This document shows positions 8,607 through 18,393 of a DNA stretch of 64,000 nucleotides, in pieces (position 1 is the stretch's first letter; every line of letters begins with the position of its first letter). A program made the position numbers and the translations under genes. Under the pieces are notes generated by a model, which saw only the letters and a program-made list of their open reading frames with translations, made no database searches and was not told the origin of the DNA. Origin of the DNA: Acidobacteriota bacterium (GTDB taxonomy: Bacteria > Acidobacteriota > Terriglobia > Acidiferrales > UBA7541); contig JABCZG010000004.1 of NCBI GenBank assembly GCA_013289835.1, positions 186,001 to 250,000 of the forward strand, given 5' to 3'.

Positions 8607-9350
8607 TTAGCTGGCAAACTCCAGCAAACACAAAATGTAAACCCACAGCCCGGCCATGAAATGCCAATACCACGCCGTGACATCCACCACGATGCTGCGC
8701 CTTGTCAACGAGAGGCCCAGAAGCGAAGCGACGCCCGCCCCAAGCAACGCAAGAACACCACCCAGCAAATGAACCGCGTGCGTGCCAGTCAGCAAATAAA
8801 CAAAAGAACTGCTGGGCGTCGTGGCCACGTAAAACCCACTTGCGGCCAACTGACGCCACGCCATCCACTGCCCGAAAAGAAAAATAATTCCCAGCACAAG
8901 CGTCATCGGCAGCCACGGAATCCTGCTCTCACTGGCTGGCGGAACGCCCGGAATGGAATCAGCGGAAGCAAATACAGCCTCACCTCTGATTTGCCGCCGC
9001 GCCAGCTCCATGAACACACTGCTCAACACCAACACGCCCGTGTTGATCAACAGCAACTTGGGAAGCGTCACTGGAATCCAATCGCGCACCAGCGTCGCCG
9101 TGCGTGGGTCCAGCGACGGCAACCCTTGCCGCACCACATACGCGCTGGTAAACGAAACGAACAGCATCAGCACCGGCGTGAGCGCCACCAGTAGCCCAAG
9201 CCGCGCCCGCCGCAAACGTGTGGCGTAATCCGGCAAACCAGAATCGGGGCGATCGCCACTGCCACCCGCCAAAGCCGGCGGCAGAATGCCGTCGTCGCCC
9301 AGAGCAACTCTGGGGTCTGTTACCGTCGCAGTGGTGGAAAAACTGGCCAT
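8607..9350 (-). CDS. Second subunit III-like protein of cytochrome oxidase
   Basis: A 247-residue membrane protein of the COX3 superfamily. It has the signatures 'LTGTHAVHLLGGVLALLGAG' and 'VDVTAWYWHFMAGLWVYILCLLEF' near the C-terminus. The N-terminal ~45 residues are hydrophilic and Gly/Pro-rich. It begins six bases after the subunit I stop codon, so it is cotranscribed. Operons with two subunit III-like genes are known in several phyla. Whether both enter the same complex is not evident from the sequence. Confidence 0.88.
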   Translation of the reverse strand: MASFSTTATVTDPRVALGDDGILPPALAGGSGDRPDSGLPDYATRLRRARLGLLVALTPVLMLFVSFTSAYVVRQGLPSLDPRTATLVRDWIPVTLPKLLLINTGVLVLSSVFMELARRQIRGEAVFASADSIPGVPPASESRIPWLPMTLVLGIIFLFGQWMAWRQLAASGFYVATTPSSSFVYLLTGTHAVHLLGGVLALLGAGVASLLGLSLTRRSIVVDVTAWYWHFMAGLWVYILCLLEFAS

Positions 9351-9356
9351 GGTTGG

Positions 9357-11102
9357 TTAGTGCGCCGGCTCGATTTCCGGATCCGTCTGCATCACATAAT
9401 CACGCGGCGCGCCGGGCACGCCGTACTCGTACGGCCCGTTGTGCACCACCGGGGTATGCCCGCCAAAATTGTCGTGAGGCGGCGGCGTCGCGGTCGTCCA
9501 CTCGAGCGTCGTCGCTTCCCACGGATTGTCCACGGCCTTCTTCCCCTTGAACATGCTCCAGAAAAGATTGACGAGGAAGATCAATTGACCCGCGATAGTG
9601 ATGAACGCTGCATACGTGATGAACTTCTGCAGAGGAATCAGGTCGAGGAGATAACCGACCTCGGTCATCTGCGAATAGCGCCGCGGCATCCCCGCCATTC
9701 CCAGATAATGCATGGGCATGAAGATCGCGTACGTGCCGATAAAACTGAACCAGAAGTGCCACCGCGCCAGCGATTCGTTCATCATGCGCCCAAACATTTT
9801 TGGGAACCAATAATAGGTTGCCGCAAAAATCCCGAAGATGGACGCCACACCCATAATCAAATGGAAGTGCCCCGGCACAAAGTAGGTGTCATGCAGTTGA
9901 ATGTCGAGCACCGGCTGCGCCAGGAAGGGCCCGCTGATTCCGCCGGAAACGAAAAGCGAAACGAATCCGATGGCAAAAAGCATCGGCGAATCAAAACGAA
10001 TCCTCCCGCCCCAAATCGTCCCCAGCCAGTTGAACGTTTTAATCGCCGAAGGCACGCCGATTCCCATGGTCATAATGGAAAACGCAAAAGCCGTATACGG
10101 GCTCATGCCGCTCATGAACATGTGGTGGCCCCAGACCATGAAGCCCAGGAACCCGATGCCCAGAATGGCGTACACCATCGCCTTGTAGCCAAAGATGGGC
10201 TTGCGCGAAAAAACGGAAAGCAGCTGCGACGCCAAGCCCATGGCCGGCAAAATGGCGATGTAAACTTCGGGGTGCCCGAAAAACCAGAACAGGTGCTGCC
10301 ACAAAAGTGGCGAGCCGCCTTTGTGCCCCGTGAGTTGCCCGTTCACCGTAATCAGCGGTACATAGAAGCTGGTCCCCAGATTGCGGTCCATCAGCAGCAG
10401 AATGCCAGCAGAGAGCAGAACGCCGAACGCCAGCAAACCGAGAATCGCCGTGACAAACCACGCCCACACCGTCAGCGGCATGCGCATCATGGTCATGCCT
10501 TTGGCGCGCATATCCAGCGTCGTGGTGATGAAGTTCAGCGCACCCATCAATGCGCCGATGCAGAAAATCGCGATGCTGATGATCCACAAATCCGCCCCGA
10601 GTCCTTCGCCCGGCCCAGTCGATTGCACGGCGCTCAACGGCGCGTAACCAGTCCAACCGTGAAGCGGCGCTCCACCCGCAACGAAAAACGCCGCGATCAT
10701 CACAATGAAGCCCACAAGCGTGGTCCAGAACGACAGCATGTTCAGCACTGGGAACGCCATATCCGGCGCCCCGATCTGAATCGGCAGGAAATAATTCCCA
10801 AAGCCGCCCTGCGGGGCAGTCGTAAGCACGAAAAACACCATGATGGTGCCGTGCATGGTCACCAGTGTCAGGTACGTTTCCGGTTTGATGTCCCCCAGCA
10901 GCGGCAGCGCCACCGTCGGCCAGATCAAATGTATGCGCATCAGCAGCGAGAGGAACATCCCAACGAAAACGGCCACCAGCGCGAGAAAATAATATTGCAG
11001 CCCGATCACCTTGTGATCGAGACTGAAGACCCACTTTCGAATGAATCCCTGCGGTGCCCCGTGCGCGTGAGCTGCCTGGACAGCCGATTCGTGAGTAGAC
11101 AT
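9357..11102 (-). CDS. ctaD: Cytochrome c oxidase subunit I
   Basis: The catalytic heme-copper subunit (581 residues, twelve or so TM helices) that reduces O2 to water and pumps protons. The CuB/heme a3 site shows 'FWFFGHPEVYIAILP', with the His-Pro-Glu-Val-Tyr motif that includes the cross-linked Tyr and the A1-type Glu. 'FVPGHFHLIMGVASIFG' carries the heme ligands, and 'GGFGNYFLPIQIGAPDMAFP' has the D-channel Asp. It is therefore an A1-type oxidase. The ATG at 11102 is used; an upstream in-frame ATG reads Gly-rich sequence that overlaps the end of subunit II. The gene starts two bases after the subunit II stop codon. Confidence 0.97.
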   Translation of the reverse strand: MSTHESAVQAAHAHGAPQGFIRKWVFSLDHKVIGLQYYFLALVAVFVGMFLSLLMRIHLIWPTVALPLLGDIKPETYLTLVTMHGTIMVFFVLTTAPQGGFGNYFLPIQIGAPDMAFPVLNMLSFWTTLVGFIVMIAAFFVAGGAPLHGWTGYAPLSAVQSTGPGEGLGADLWIISIAIFCIGALMGALNFITTTLDMRAKGMTMMRMPLTVWAWFVTAILGLLAFGVLLSAGILLLMDRNLGTSFYVPLITVNGQLTGHKGGSPLLWQHLFWFFGHPEVYIAILPAMGLASQLLSVFSRKPIFGYKAMVYAILGIGFLGFMVWGHHMFMSGMSPYTAFAFSIMTMGIGVPSAIKTFNWLGTIWGGRIRFDSPMLFAIGFVSLFVSGGISGPFLAQPVLDIQLHDTYFVPGHFHLIMGVASIFGIFAATYYWFPKMFGRMMNESLARWHFWFSFIGTYAIFMPMHYLGMAGMPRRYSQMTEVGYLLDLIPLQKFITYAAFITIAGQLIFLVNLFWSMFKGKKAVDNPWEATTLEWTTATPPPHDNFGGHTPVVHNGPYEYGVPGAPRDYVMQTDPEIEPAH

Positions 11103-11104
11103 GG

Positions 11105-11911
11105 TTATAGTTTCTCCGCCTCCCGTGCCGCCAGCCATTTATCAAACTCTTCCGGCGTGACCACTCTCACGATCCCGTGCATTTTGTAATGCCCCAGCCC
11201 GCACAGTTCCGCGCACAAAATTTCATACTCTCCCGTTTGTATGGGCGTGAAATGCATGTGAATCGCCAGGCCGGGCACGGCGTCCTGTTTGAAGCGCATC
11301 TGCGGAATGAAAAAACTGTGAATCACGTCGTGGGCGCGCAAAATCACTTCGATCTCGCGGTTCACCGGCACCACCATCACTCCGCTCACCACATCATCTT
11401 TGGAAGCCGGGTCTTTGGTATCGAGGCCGAGCGCCGCCTCGCCGCCCGCCGAAGCATCCTCAAGCTCGGGATTCGTCGCGCCAAATTTTCCATCCGGCCC
11501 GGGATAGCGGAAATACCACGCGAACTGCATCCCCGTCACTTCCACCTGCACCGAATCCGCCGCCGCGGGACGGAATCGCTCCGACGCCCAGATCGAACTG
11601 CTGGTCAGGTTCAAGCCCACAAATAGAATTGTAGTCAGCACCGTCCACACAATCTCCAGCGTCGTGTTCCCGTGCGAATACGAAACCTTCGCCGGGTTCC
11701 CGCGATCGCGGAAGCTCCACACCAGATACCCCAGTGCCACCTGCGCCGCCACAAACACAATCCCCATCAAAATAAACGTGGTTGTAAAGTGGTGGTCAAT
11801 GCCCGCGGCCGCCGCCGACGCTCCCACTGGCAACCACCACGTTTTCGCGATGAAAAAATATGTGCTGATGAAGGTGATCAGCCAGATGACTGCTAGAAGA
11901 ACGAGGCCCAT
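11105..11911 (-). CDS. ctaC: Cytochrome c oxidase subunit II (CuA, no heme c)
   Basis: A 268-residue subunit II with TM helices near residues 4-22, 43-65 and 85-105 and a periplasmic cupredoxin domain. The CuA ligands are visible: His198 in 'DVIHSFFIP', then Cys233, Glu235, Cys237, His241 and Met244 in 'CAELCGLGHYKM'. The protein ends about 24 residues after the CuA site, so there is no C-terminal cytochrome c domain as in caa3 enzymes and an external electron donor is needed. ATG 11911 is chosen because upstream in-frame sequence is basic and unlike the family. It is the first gene of the oxidase operon and diverges from the bc-type operon. Confidence 0.95.
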   Translation of the reverse strand: MGLVLLAVIWLITFISTYFFIAKTWWLPVGASAAAAGIDHHFTTTFILMGIVFVAAQVALGYLVWSFRDRGNPAKVSYSHGNTTLEIVWTVLTTILFVGLNLTSSSIWASERFRPAAADSVQVEVTGMQFAWYFRYPGPDGKFGATNPELEDASAGGEAALGLDTKDPASKDDVVSGVMVVPVNREIEVILRAHDVIHSFFIPQMRFKQDAVPGLAIHMHFTPIQTGEYEILCAELCGLGHYKMHGIVRVVTPEEFDKWLAAREAEKL

Positions 11912-12493
11912 TGCGCGAGACCCCCGAGTTGGATTCTCGGCCTTCCCCACTGAGGCCCTGCTCGAATTCTCCAAAATCAGAGAAGTGGGGGATGGAAACC
12001 GGGGCGAATATATCACAGGTTTTTCTGAGCGCAAGCGGCTTCTTGAATCTCTTCTTTCTCTCTCCGCGAACTTTCTCCTCGAAATGCGCCCTAAATTTTT
12101 CTTTGCCAACACCGCAAAGACGCATTGACGAATTTTTTTGATTTGAGTAATATCCGTTTCGTCTCAGGGGGGTCCAGCGAAAATGTTGAGGACCTCGCGA
12201 TGTTTTCGAGAAGCACTTCTCCAATCCGTCGGGCCCCGGACGCCTGCTGCGGTGGCGCTCCTTCCCTATAATTTTTCCAGTTCCTTCGAAGAAGTTTCCG
12301 CGACACGCAGAGATTTCCGCTGTATTGTGCGCACTAGATCAAAATCATTGTTCCTGCGAAGTGCAAATCCGGACCAATTTAGCTTCGAGCCCGGCTTTGC
12401 CGGGGCCGAGGGGGCCAAAACGTAAGGGGGATCGGGCGGCACATTCCTTGGCCGCCAATTTTTTTCGAGGACCAGTTAACCAGGAGGCATCGC
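11912..12493. promoter_or_regulatory. Divergent promoter region of the oxidase and bc-type operons
   Basis: A 582-base gap between two divergent respiratory operons; it holds no convincing gene. A plus-strand candidate promoter is TTGACG (12125-12130), 17-bp spacer, TAATAT (12148-12153). A minus-strand candidate is TTGCGC (34 to 29 of 120xx), 16-bp spacer, TATATT (12012-12007). These are pattern matches only. AGGAGG sits just upstream of the Rieske ATG. No perfect Fnr-type palindrome was found. Confidence 0.4.
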
Positions 12494-13135
12494 ATGGCGG
12501 GCTCGGAGAGCGATTCGGCCAAACCGAAGCCGGAAGCAGCGAAGACACCAGCTGCCGGTGGCGGAGACGCGACGAAGTATGTTGGTACGCCTGCCGTCGG
12601 TACCTCCAAAGCCGCAGCCGCGGGCGGTCTGGCCACCGTTGGCCCGCCTCCCAGCCAGGTGAACGAACATCGCCGCCGCCTCGTGTGGTGCGCGGTCACC
12701 GGATTTCTCGGCGCGTGGTTTATTGCTTTCCTTCGTTTCTTTCTTCCGCGTACCCTGTTCGAACCTCCCACCATTTTCAAAATCGGTTACGCCTCGGACT
12801 ACGCTCTGGGGGTGGATACCAAGTGGCAGCAGAAGTACCGCATCTGGGTGGACCGCACCCCCGATCGCGTCTTTGTGATCTACGCGCGCTGCACGCATCT
12901 CGGCTGCACGCCCGACTGGAAGGCCGGCGAGAACAAGTTTAAGTGCCCCTGCCACGGCAGCGGATACGACAGCGAAGGCGTCAACTTCGAAGGGCCAGCA
13001 CCGCGTCCGATGGACCGCGCGCATGTCGAGATAGCTCCCGACGGCCAAATTATCGTGGATACTTCCCGGCTCTATCAGTGGCCCAAGGGACAACCGAGTC
13101 ATTTCAGCGATCCCGGTTCGTTTCTGTCGGTGTAA
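12494..13135 (+). CDS. Rieske 2Fe-2S subunit of a cytochrome bc-type complex
   Basis: A 213-residue protein. The first ~58 residues are hydrophilic, rich in Ala, Gly and Pro, and should be cytoplasmic. One TM helix follows (about 62-84, 'VWCAVTGFLGAWFIAFLRFF'), then a Rieske domain. The cluster ligands are Cys133-His135 in CTHLGC and Cys151-His154 in CPCHGS, and the two extra Cys of these motifs (138 and 153) can form the stabilising disulfide. It should take electrons from quinol at the Qo site of the adjacent cytochrome b and pass them to a c-type acceptor. AGGAGG precedes the ATG. It is the first gene of the plus-strand operon. Confidence 0.95.
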   Translation: MAGSESDSAKPKPEAAKTPAAGGGDATKYVGTPAVGTSKAAAAGGLATVGPPPSQVNEHRRRLVWCAVTGFLGAWFIAFLRFFLPRTLFEPPTIFKIGYASDYALGVDTKWQQKYRIWVDRTPDRVFVIYARCTHLGCTPDWKAGENKFKCPCHGSGYDSEGVNFEGPAPRPMDRAHVEIAPDGQIIVDTSRLYQWPKGQPSHFSDPGSFLSV

Positions 13136-13215
13136 CTGAGCACCGAACGGATCTGCGAGCGCGAGTGAACGCCTAAGACAGTAGAGATTTCGAACCGGTC
13201 CAGGGGGAGCAAACG

Positions 13216-14139
13216 ATGCCCGACGAAAAAAGCCCGAACGGTAAGAATGGCAAGTCCGTTGGCCTGGTCGAACGCGTCACCACCGGCGTGAAAGAGGACC
13301 TCGAGTCTTTGAAGACCGACCTGCCTGCCAAAGCCAAAGAGCAGATGGAAATTCTAAGTAAGCCCACCAAGACCCAGGTCTTCACCTCTATTTTTCGCCA
13401 CAAGCACGACGACACCCCGCGCAACCGTGCCCTCGGTGTTCTTTCCAACGTCTTCCTGCATTTGCATCCCGCCAAAATCAATCGCGACGCCGTGCGCTAC
13501 AGCTACACCTGGGGCATGGGCGGAATCACTTTTTATCTGTTCATCGTGCTGACGCTCACCGGCGTCATGCTCATGTTCTATTATCACCCCAGCAAAGTGC
13601 AGGCCTTCCGCGACGTCCTCTACCTTGAACACGACGTTCCCTACGGCAAACTCCTTCGCAACATGCACCGCTGGGCCGCGCACTTGATGGTCATCGCCGT
13701 CGAACTGCACATGTTCCGCGTGTTCCTGACCGGCTCCTACAAAAAGCCCCGCGAGTTCAACTGGAACGTGGGCGTCATCCTTCTCGTGCTGACGCTGCTC
13801 CTCTCCTTCACCGGCTACTTGCTGCCCGATGATCAACTCGGCTTCTGGGCCGTGACCGTTGGCACCAACATGGCGCGCGCCACTCCCGGCCTCGGCAATG
13901 AAGGCCCCTTCGCCCCGTCCTTCATAACTCCTTACAACGATGTGCGCTTCGGCCTGCTCGGCGGCTCCATCGTGGACGCCAATGCGCTCCTGCGCTCCTA
14001 CATCTGGCATTGCATCGGCATCCCCATCATCGCTTCCATCTTCATGATCCTGCACTTCTGGCGCGTGCGTAAGGACGGCGGCATCTCGGGCCCTGCGGCG
14101 GTCGTGCTCGACTCCGAAGTAAAGGAGGCGAAGAAGTAG
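13216..14139 (+). CDS. Cytochrome b, N-terminal half (b6-like)
   Basis: A 307-residue membrane protein. After a hydrophilic lead of ~95 residues it has four TM helices that ligate two b hemes. The His pairs are in 'MHRWAAHLMVIAVELHMF' (13 residues between the His) and 'WHCIGIPIIASIFMILHFW' (14 between). The 14-residue spacing in the last helix is that of b6-type split cytochromes rather than mitochondrial-type cytochrome b. 'LTGSYKKPREFNWNVGV' is also b6-like. The gene is split from the C-terminal half, which starts two bases after its stop codon. Confidence 0.94.
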   Translation: MPDEKSPNGKNGKSVGLVERVTTGVKEDLESLKTDLPAKAKEQMEILSKPTKTQVFTSIFRHKHDDTPRNRALGVLSNVFLHLHPAKINRDAVRYSYTWGMGGITFYLFIVLTLTGVMLMFYYHPSKVQAFRDVLYLEHDVPYGKLLRNMHRWAAHLMVIAVELHMFRVFLTGSYKKPREFNWNVGVILLVLTLLLSFTGYLLPDDQLGFWAVTVGTNMARATPGLGNEGPFAPSFITPYNDVRFGLLGGSIVDANALLRSYIWHCIGIPIIASIFMILHFWRVRKDGGISGPAAVVLDSEVKEAKK

Positions 14140-14141
14140 CC

Positions 14142-15071
14142 ATGGATTGGAAGCAACTGTGGGAAATCCTCTCTGCTGCGGACAACGTGCCGATCATCGC
14201 CATGATTCCGCTGTTGGCGTTTTATATTTATCTCGCCTGGAAGCAAGCGCATGCAAATGATCTGTTGATCGAGCAGCTCGCCGGTGATGCCGCGCTCGCA
14301 AAAACGCATCACCGCAAAGCCTGGCCCTTCAAACCCGGCTGGGCCAAAGAAGTCCACGTCTGGCCATTCCTGCTGCGCGTGGAATTCCTCGCGGCCATCA
14401 TCGTCACCATTATCCTGATGATCTGGTCCATCACCTTAAACGCCCCGCTCGAGGAGCCGGCCAATCCCAACCTGACTATGAACCCGGCGAAAGCGCCGTG
14501 GTATTTCCTCGGCTTGCAGGAAATGCTGGTGTACTTCGATCCCTGGATCGCGGGGGTGGTCATGCCCACCCTCATCATCGTCGGCTTGATGGTTATACCT
14601 TATATAGATACCAATCCTCTGGGCGCCGGCTACTACACCTGGAAGCAGCGCAAATTTGCGATTTCAACATTTTTATTCGGCTTCATCATTTTGTGGGTCT
14701 CCATGATTTTCATCGGCACCTTCATCCGCGGCCCTGGATGGCAATGGTTCTGGCCCGGACAAACCTGGGACCACAACCGCCTCATCTACGAGGTCAACCG
14801 CGACTTGCCCGATCTTTTCGGCATCACATCGAATTGGGGCAAAGGCATTTTCGGCGCCATAGTCGTCGGCGGTTTCTTCGCCATCGGCGGCCTGCTGGTT
14901 CACGCCTTTTTCCGCCGGCACAACGCCAAGGACTACAAGCGCATGAGCCTGCTGCAGTATTCCATCATGATGACGTTTTTTCTCACCATGCTCGGCTTGC
15001 CCATCAAAATTTTCTTGCGCCTGCTTTTTCACATCAAGTACGTCTGGATTACGCCCTGGTTTAACGTTTAG
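14142..15071 (+). CDS. Cytochrome b, C-terminal half (subunit IV-like)
   Basis: A 309-residue protein corresponding to the C-terminal part of cytochrome b or subunit IV of b6f, with extra TM segments at both ends. The Qo-site loop is recognisable by 'NPAKAPWYFLGLQEML', where the usual PEWY tetrad reads APWY. A TM helix precedes the loop and further helices follow ('VVMPTLIIVGLMVIPYID', 'FLFGFIILWVSMIFIG'). There are additional hydrophobic segments near the C-terminus, longer than petD-type proteins of about 160 residues. Its stop codon overlaps the SD (TAGGAGG) of the following multiheme cytochrome gene, which shows tight coupling. Confidence 0.9.
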   Translation: MDWKQLWEILSAADNVPIIAMIPLLAFYIYLAWKQAHANDLLIEQLAGDAALAKTHHRKAWPFKPGWAKEVHVWPFLLRVEFLAAIIVTIILMIWSITLNAPLEEPANPNLTMNPAKAPWYFLGLQEMLVYFDPWIAGVVMPTLIIVGLMVIPYIDTNPLGAGYYTWKQRKFAISTFLFGFIILWVSMIFIGTFIRGPGWQWFWPGQTWDHNRLIYEVNRDLPDLFGITSNWGKGIFGAIVVGGFFAIGGLLVHAFFRRHNAKDYKRMSLLQYSIMMTFFLTMLGLPIKIFLRLLFHIKYVWITPWFNV

Positions 15072-15080
15072 GAGGAACTG

Positions 15081-18000
15081 GTGCCCGAGAAGCCCATCCC
15101 CGAAGACGATCCGGTAGTCAGCAAATCACTAGCGCCGCATTATCTGATTTGCATGGTCATCCTCATGGCCACTTTTTTCTGGGCCATGTGGGACGAAGAT
15201 TTCGGCCAGCGCCCGTGGAAAACCTTCCAGCATGAATGGAAAAATCGCTATTCCGCATTTTTGAAGAGCGCCGTCGTTCAGTCCGGCGATTCGCAGAAGC
15301 AAGTCCAGTCCAGCGCCGACTATCAGAAACTCCAGCAGGATTACGATAGTGCCAGGCAGGCCGCTACTCCGCGCATCAAGGAAATCAATGAAAAGCTCCA
15401 TGATTTAAGCGCCCAAATTTTGGCCGTGCAGAACGTCTTCACCGACCGTCGCGCGTATGTCAACGCCTTGACGTATATCATCGAAACGGAAACAAGCCCC
15501 TCCTCGAAGAAGAGCAAGCAAGAAGACCTCGCCGCCTACAAACAGAAAAAAACCACCGTCGAAATGCCCGACGGAAAGAAGCAGGACTTTGACTTCGACC
15601 ATCTCGAAGAAACCTACAACGATCTGAAAAACGAGCGCACCCAATTGAGCGCCGAACTCGGAGAGCTCATCAAGCCCGTCAACGAGAAAAAACAGTTGGT
15701 GGATTCCTACCTCTCCGATCACATGGTGAGCCTGACGCCCTCGCAGCTCACGAACTTGCTCAACGGCGTGGACGCCTGGACGCCGAAAATTCGCCAGATA
15801 AACGTCAACGAGCACAACGCCGATCTCGTCCGGGAAGACAGCTCAAATATCGTCGACCGCTGCGAGTCCTGCCACATGGATATTCGTGAGCCGGTCAAAC
15901 TGACCGCCGCTGCTATGGCCGCAAAGGGCAAGAGGCCCGACGAATATGCGCGCGCCTTCACCAGCCATCCCGAGCCCGGCCTTCTAAAAATTCACGACCC
16001 GGACAAGTTCGGCTGCACGCCCTGCCACCAGGGTAATGGCCGCGCCACCACCAGCGTTGAAAAAGCCCACGGCAACTACGAGCACTGGCTCTGGCCTCTT
16101 TTCTCCAAGGGAAATTACGAATCCGGCTGCCAGATTTGCCACTCCGCGGACATGGTCCTCGTCAGCAACGACGTCGGCTGGACGCTCAGCGAAGGCAAAG
16201 ATCTCTTCCGCCAGCGCGGCTGCATGGGCTGTCACCGCTACGAAGGCTATGACAAGGAGCCCGAAGATCTCCTCTCCATCGGCCAGCAGATCAAGCAAAT
16301 CGAGCAGGAAAAAAGGGACAACACAAAAGAAGCCGACGATCTGATGAAGCAGGCCGATAAGGCCGACACCAACGATGAGGCCAATCGGCTCAACGACCGC
16401 GCCGTCGCTCTGCGTGTGACCAACAGTAAACTCGACCTGCGCATCGTCCAGCTAGATCGCTCCACCAAGAGCCTCTTGCAAGACTTGAAAAAGGTCGGCC
16501 CGAATCTCAAAGACGTGCGCCTCAAACTAAATCAAAATTGGATTCCCGTTTGGCTCAAGAAGCCCACTGATTTCCGCGCCACCACCAAGATGCCGAATTT
16601 CCGCCTCAACGACGACCAGATCAAAGCCATCTCCGCCTACATCTGGCAATCCGGCCTGACCGATCCCCTGCCCAAGCACAAAATGGGCGACGCCGCTCAC
16701 GGCAAAGAGCTGTTCGAAACCCGCGGCTGCCTCGCCTGCCACTCCATCAAGGAAGGCGACGAAATCGAGGGCGGAACCTTCGCCGCCAATCTCACCCGCG
16801 TCGGCGAAAAAGATAATTACGACTATCTCGTCCGCTGGGTTCACAACGCCCGCGAACGCACGCGCCCCTATTGCCCCTACGAGAAAAAAGACATCGGCCC
16901 CGACGATTACAAGAAGAAGGGGCTGCCCTACGTCTTCGATCTGGACCACAGCAAGTGCCCCAACGACGGTCACGAACTGCAAGTCCAGAACATGACCGTG
17001 ATGCCCAGCCTGCGTCTCTCTCCCTCGGATGCCGAGGACATCGCCAGCTACCTCATCACGTTGAAGAAACAAGAGCCCTCGGCCTATCCCGACGCCTCCT
17101 TCATGAACGACCCCAAGCTCAAGGACGAAGGGAAAAAGTGGATTCGCCATTTCGGTTGCGCCGGCTGCCATGAAATTTCCGGCCTCGAAGACGAAGGCCG
17201 CATCGGCACCGAACTCACCACCGAAGGCAGCAAGCCCATCGAGCGCCTGGACTTCGCGTTGTTCACCGAAACAGCCCAGCGCGGCAACGTCGAACCCATC
17301 ACCGACGCCGACGATTTGGCGCGTCTGCCCGAAGGCCCTGCCAAGCTCCCTTGGTACAACCAAAAAGGATTCTTCGAGCACAAACTTGCGGAACCCAATA
17401 TCTGGGATAAAGGCAAAATTAAGCCCGAAACCGAAAAGTTGCGAATGCCCAACCTGCACCTCACCAAGGAACAGGTTCGCGCACTCACCACCTTCCTCCT
17501 TGGCAGTCAGGAAAATCCGCTTCCCCCAAGCTATCTATACCGCCCCGAAGACTATCGCCGCGATATTCAAGAGGGCTGGTGGGTGGTCAAAAAATACAAC
17601 TGCATGGGCTGCCACCAGTTGATTCCCGGCCAGCGCACTTCGCTCATGTCCATGGCCCGTTACAAAGATGCGCAGGAACAGCTTCCTCCGAAGCTGCTGA
17701 CCGAAGGCGCGCGCGTCGAGCCCGAATGGTTGCTCCATTTCTTGAACAATCCTTCGCTCACCGACAAAGACACCAACCGCAACGGCGTGCGTTCCTATCT
17801 GCAAGTCCGCATGCCAACCTTCTCCTTCTCCGAAAACGAGCTCGGCAAACTCGTGCGCTTCTTCCAGGCTCTTTCGCGCCAGCCATTCCCGTACATTCCG
17901 CAGGACGTTCCTCTTCTGACGGCGAAAGAAACGGACATGGCGCGCAGCCTTTTCAGCAGCACCGCCGCGCCCTGCCTGAAATGTCACGCCACCGGCGATC

Positions 18001-18350
18001 CGGCCCACGATAAATTCGCCACCGCGCCGAATTTCCTGCAAGCTCGCGGCCGCCTGAAACCCGATTGGATGGAGCGCTGGATCATCGATCCGCAAGCCAT
18101 CAGCCCCGGCACCTCCATGCCTTCCGGCCTCTTCAAGCGCGACAACGGCCACTGGGTCTTCTCCGGCCCCACTCCCGCTTCCTTTCAGGGCTATGATAAG
18201 GATCAAACCAAACTCCTCGTGGATTACATTCTCCAGCTCACTCCCGAGGAACAGCGAAGAGTGGGCGCGGCCATGAGCCACGCGCGCGCGTCAAATTCTG
18301 GCGCGTCATCTACCGGCAAGACAGCCGGCGGTGCTGGCGGTTCCAAATAA
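15081..18350 (+). CDS. Membrane-anchored octaheme c-type cytochrome of the bc cluster
   Basis: A 1089-residue protein with one N-terminal TM anchor (about 19-37), then a long helical, probably coiled-coil stretch (about 65-215), then eight CxxCH heme sites. The first Cys of each is at about 261, 312, 350, 381, 550, 693, 841 and 965. A second charged helical insert (about 400-470) separates hemes 4 and 5. The segments around hemes 4, 5 and 8 look like monoheme cytochrome c modules, with downstream Met ('MPNFRLN', 'MPSLRLS', 'MPTFSFS') as possible axial ligands. It starts at GTG with GGAGG, ten bases after cytochrome b. It probably replaces cytochrome c1 and relays electrons to the divergently encoded oxidase, but that is inference from position. 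Confidence 0.92.
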   Translation: MPEKPIPEDDPVVSKSLAPHYLICMVILMATFFWAMWDEDFGQRPWKTFQHEWKNRYSAFLKSAVVQSGDSQKQVQSSADYQKLQQDYDSARQAATPRIKEINEKLHDLSAQILAVQNVFTDRRAYVNALTYIIETETSPSSKKSKQEDLAAYKQKKTTVEMPDGKKQDFDFDHLEETYNDLKNERTQLSAELGELIKPVNEKKQLVDSYLSDHMVSLTPSQLTNLLNGVDAWTPKIRQINVNEHNADLVREDSSNIVDRCESCHMDIREPVKLTAAAMAAKGKRPDEYARAFTSHPEPGLLKIHDPDKFGCTPCHQGNGRATTSVEKAHGNYEHWLWPLFSKGNYESGCQICHSADMVLVSNDVGWTLSEGKDLFRQRGCMGCHRYEGYDKEPEDLLSIGQQIKQIEQEKRDNTKEADDLMKQADKADTNDEANRLNDRAVALRVTNSKLDLRIVQLDRSTKSLLQDLKKVGPNLKDVRLKLNQNWIPVWLKKPTDFRATTKMPNFRLNDDQIKAISAYIWQSGLTDPLPKHKMGDAAHGKELFETRGCLACHSIKEGDEIEGGTFAANLTRVGEKDNYDYLVRWVHNARERTRPYCPYEKKDIGPDDYKKKGLPYVFDLDHSKCPNDGHELQVQNMTVMPSLRLSPSDAEDIASYLITLKKQEPSAYPDASFMNDPKLKDEGKKWIRHFGCAGCHEISGLEDEGRIGTELTTEGSKPIERLDFALFTETAQRGNVEPITDADDLARLPEGPAKLPWYNQKGFFEHKLAEPNIWDKGKIKPETEKLRMPNLHLTKEQVRALTTFLLGSQENPLPPSYLYRPEDYRRDIQEGWWVVKKYNCMGCHQLIPGQRTSLMSMARYKDAQEQLPPKLLTEGARVEPEWLLHFLNNPSLTDKDTNRNGVRSYLQVRMPTFSFSENELGKLVRFFQALSRQPFPYIPQDVPLLTAKETDMARSLFSSTAAPCLKCHATGDPAHDKFATAPNFLQARGRLKPDWMERWIIDPQAISPGTSMPSGLFKRDNGHWVFSGPTPASFQGYDKDQTKLLVDYILQLTPEEQRRVGAAMSHARASNSGASSTGKTAGGAGGSK

Positions 18351-18393
18351 ATTTTTGTGAGTTTTCAAAACTTAGGAGAGGTAGCACAAAAAA

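Noticed and set aside
9360..11189. 609-codon plus-strand open frame
   Set aside because: It is antisense to cytochrome oxidase subunit I, whose motifs are unmistakable. Long antisense frames are common in GC-rich DNA.
16527..17459. 310-codon minus-strand open frame
   Set aside because: Antisense to the octaheme cytochrome and without protein-like motifs.
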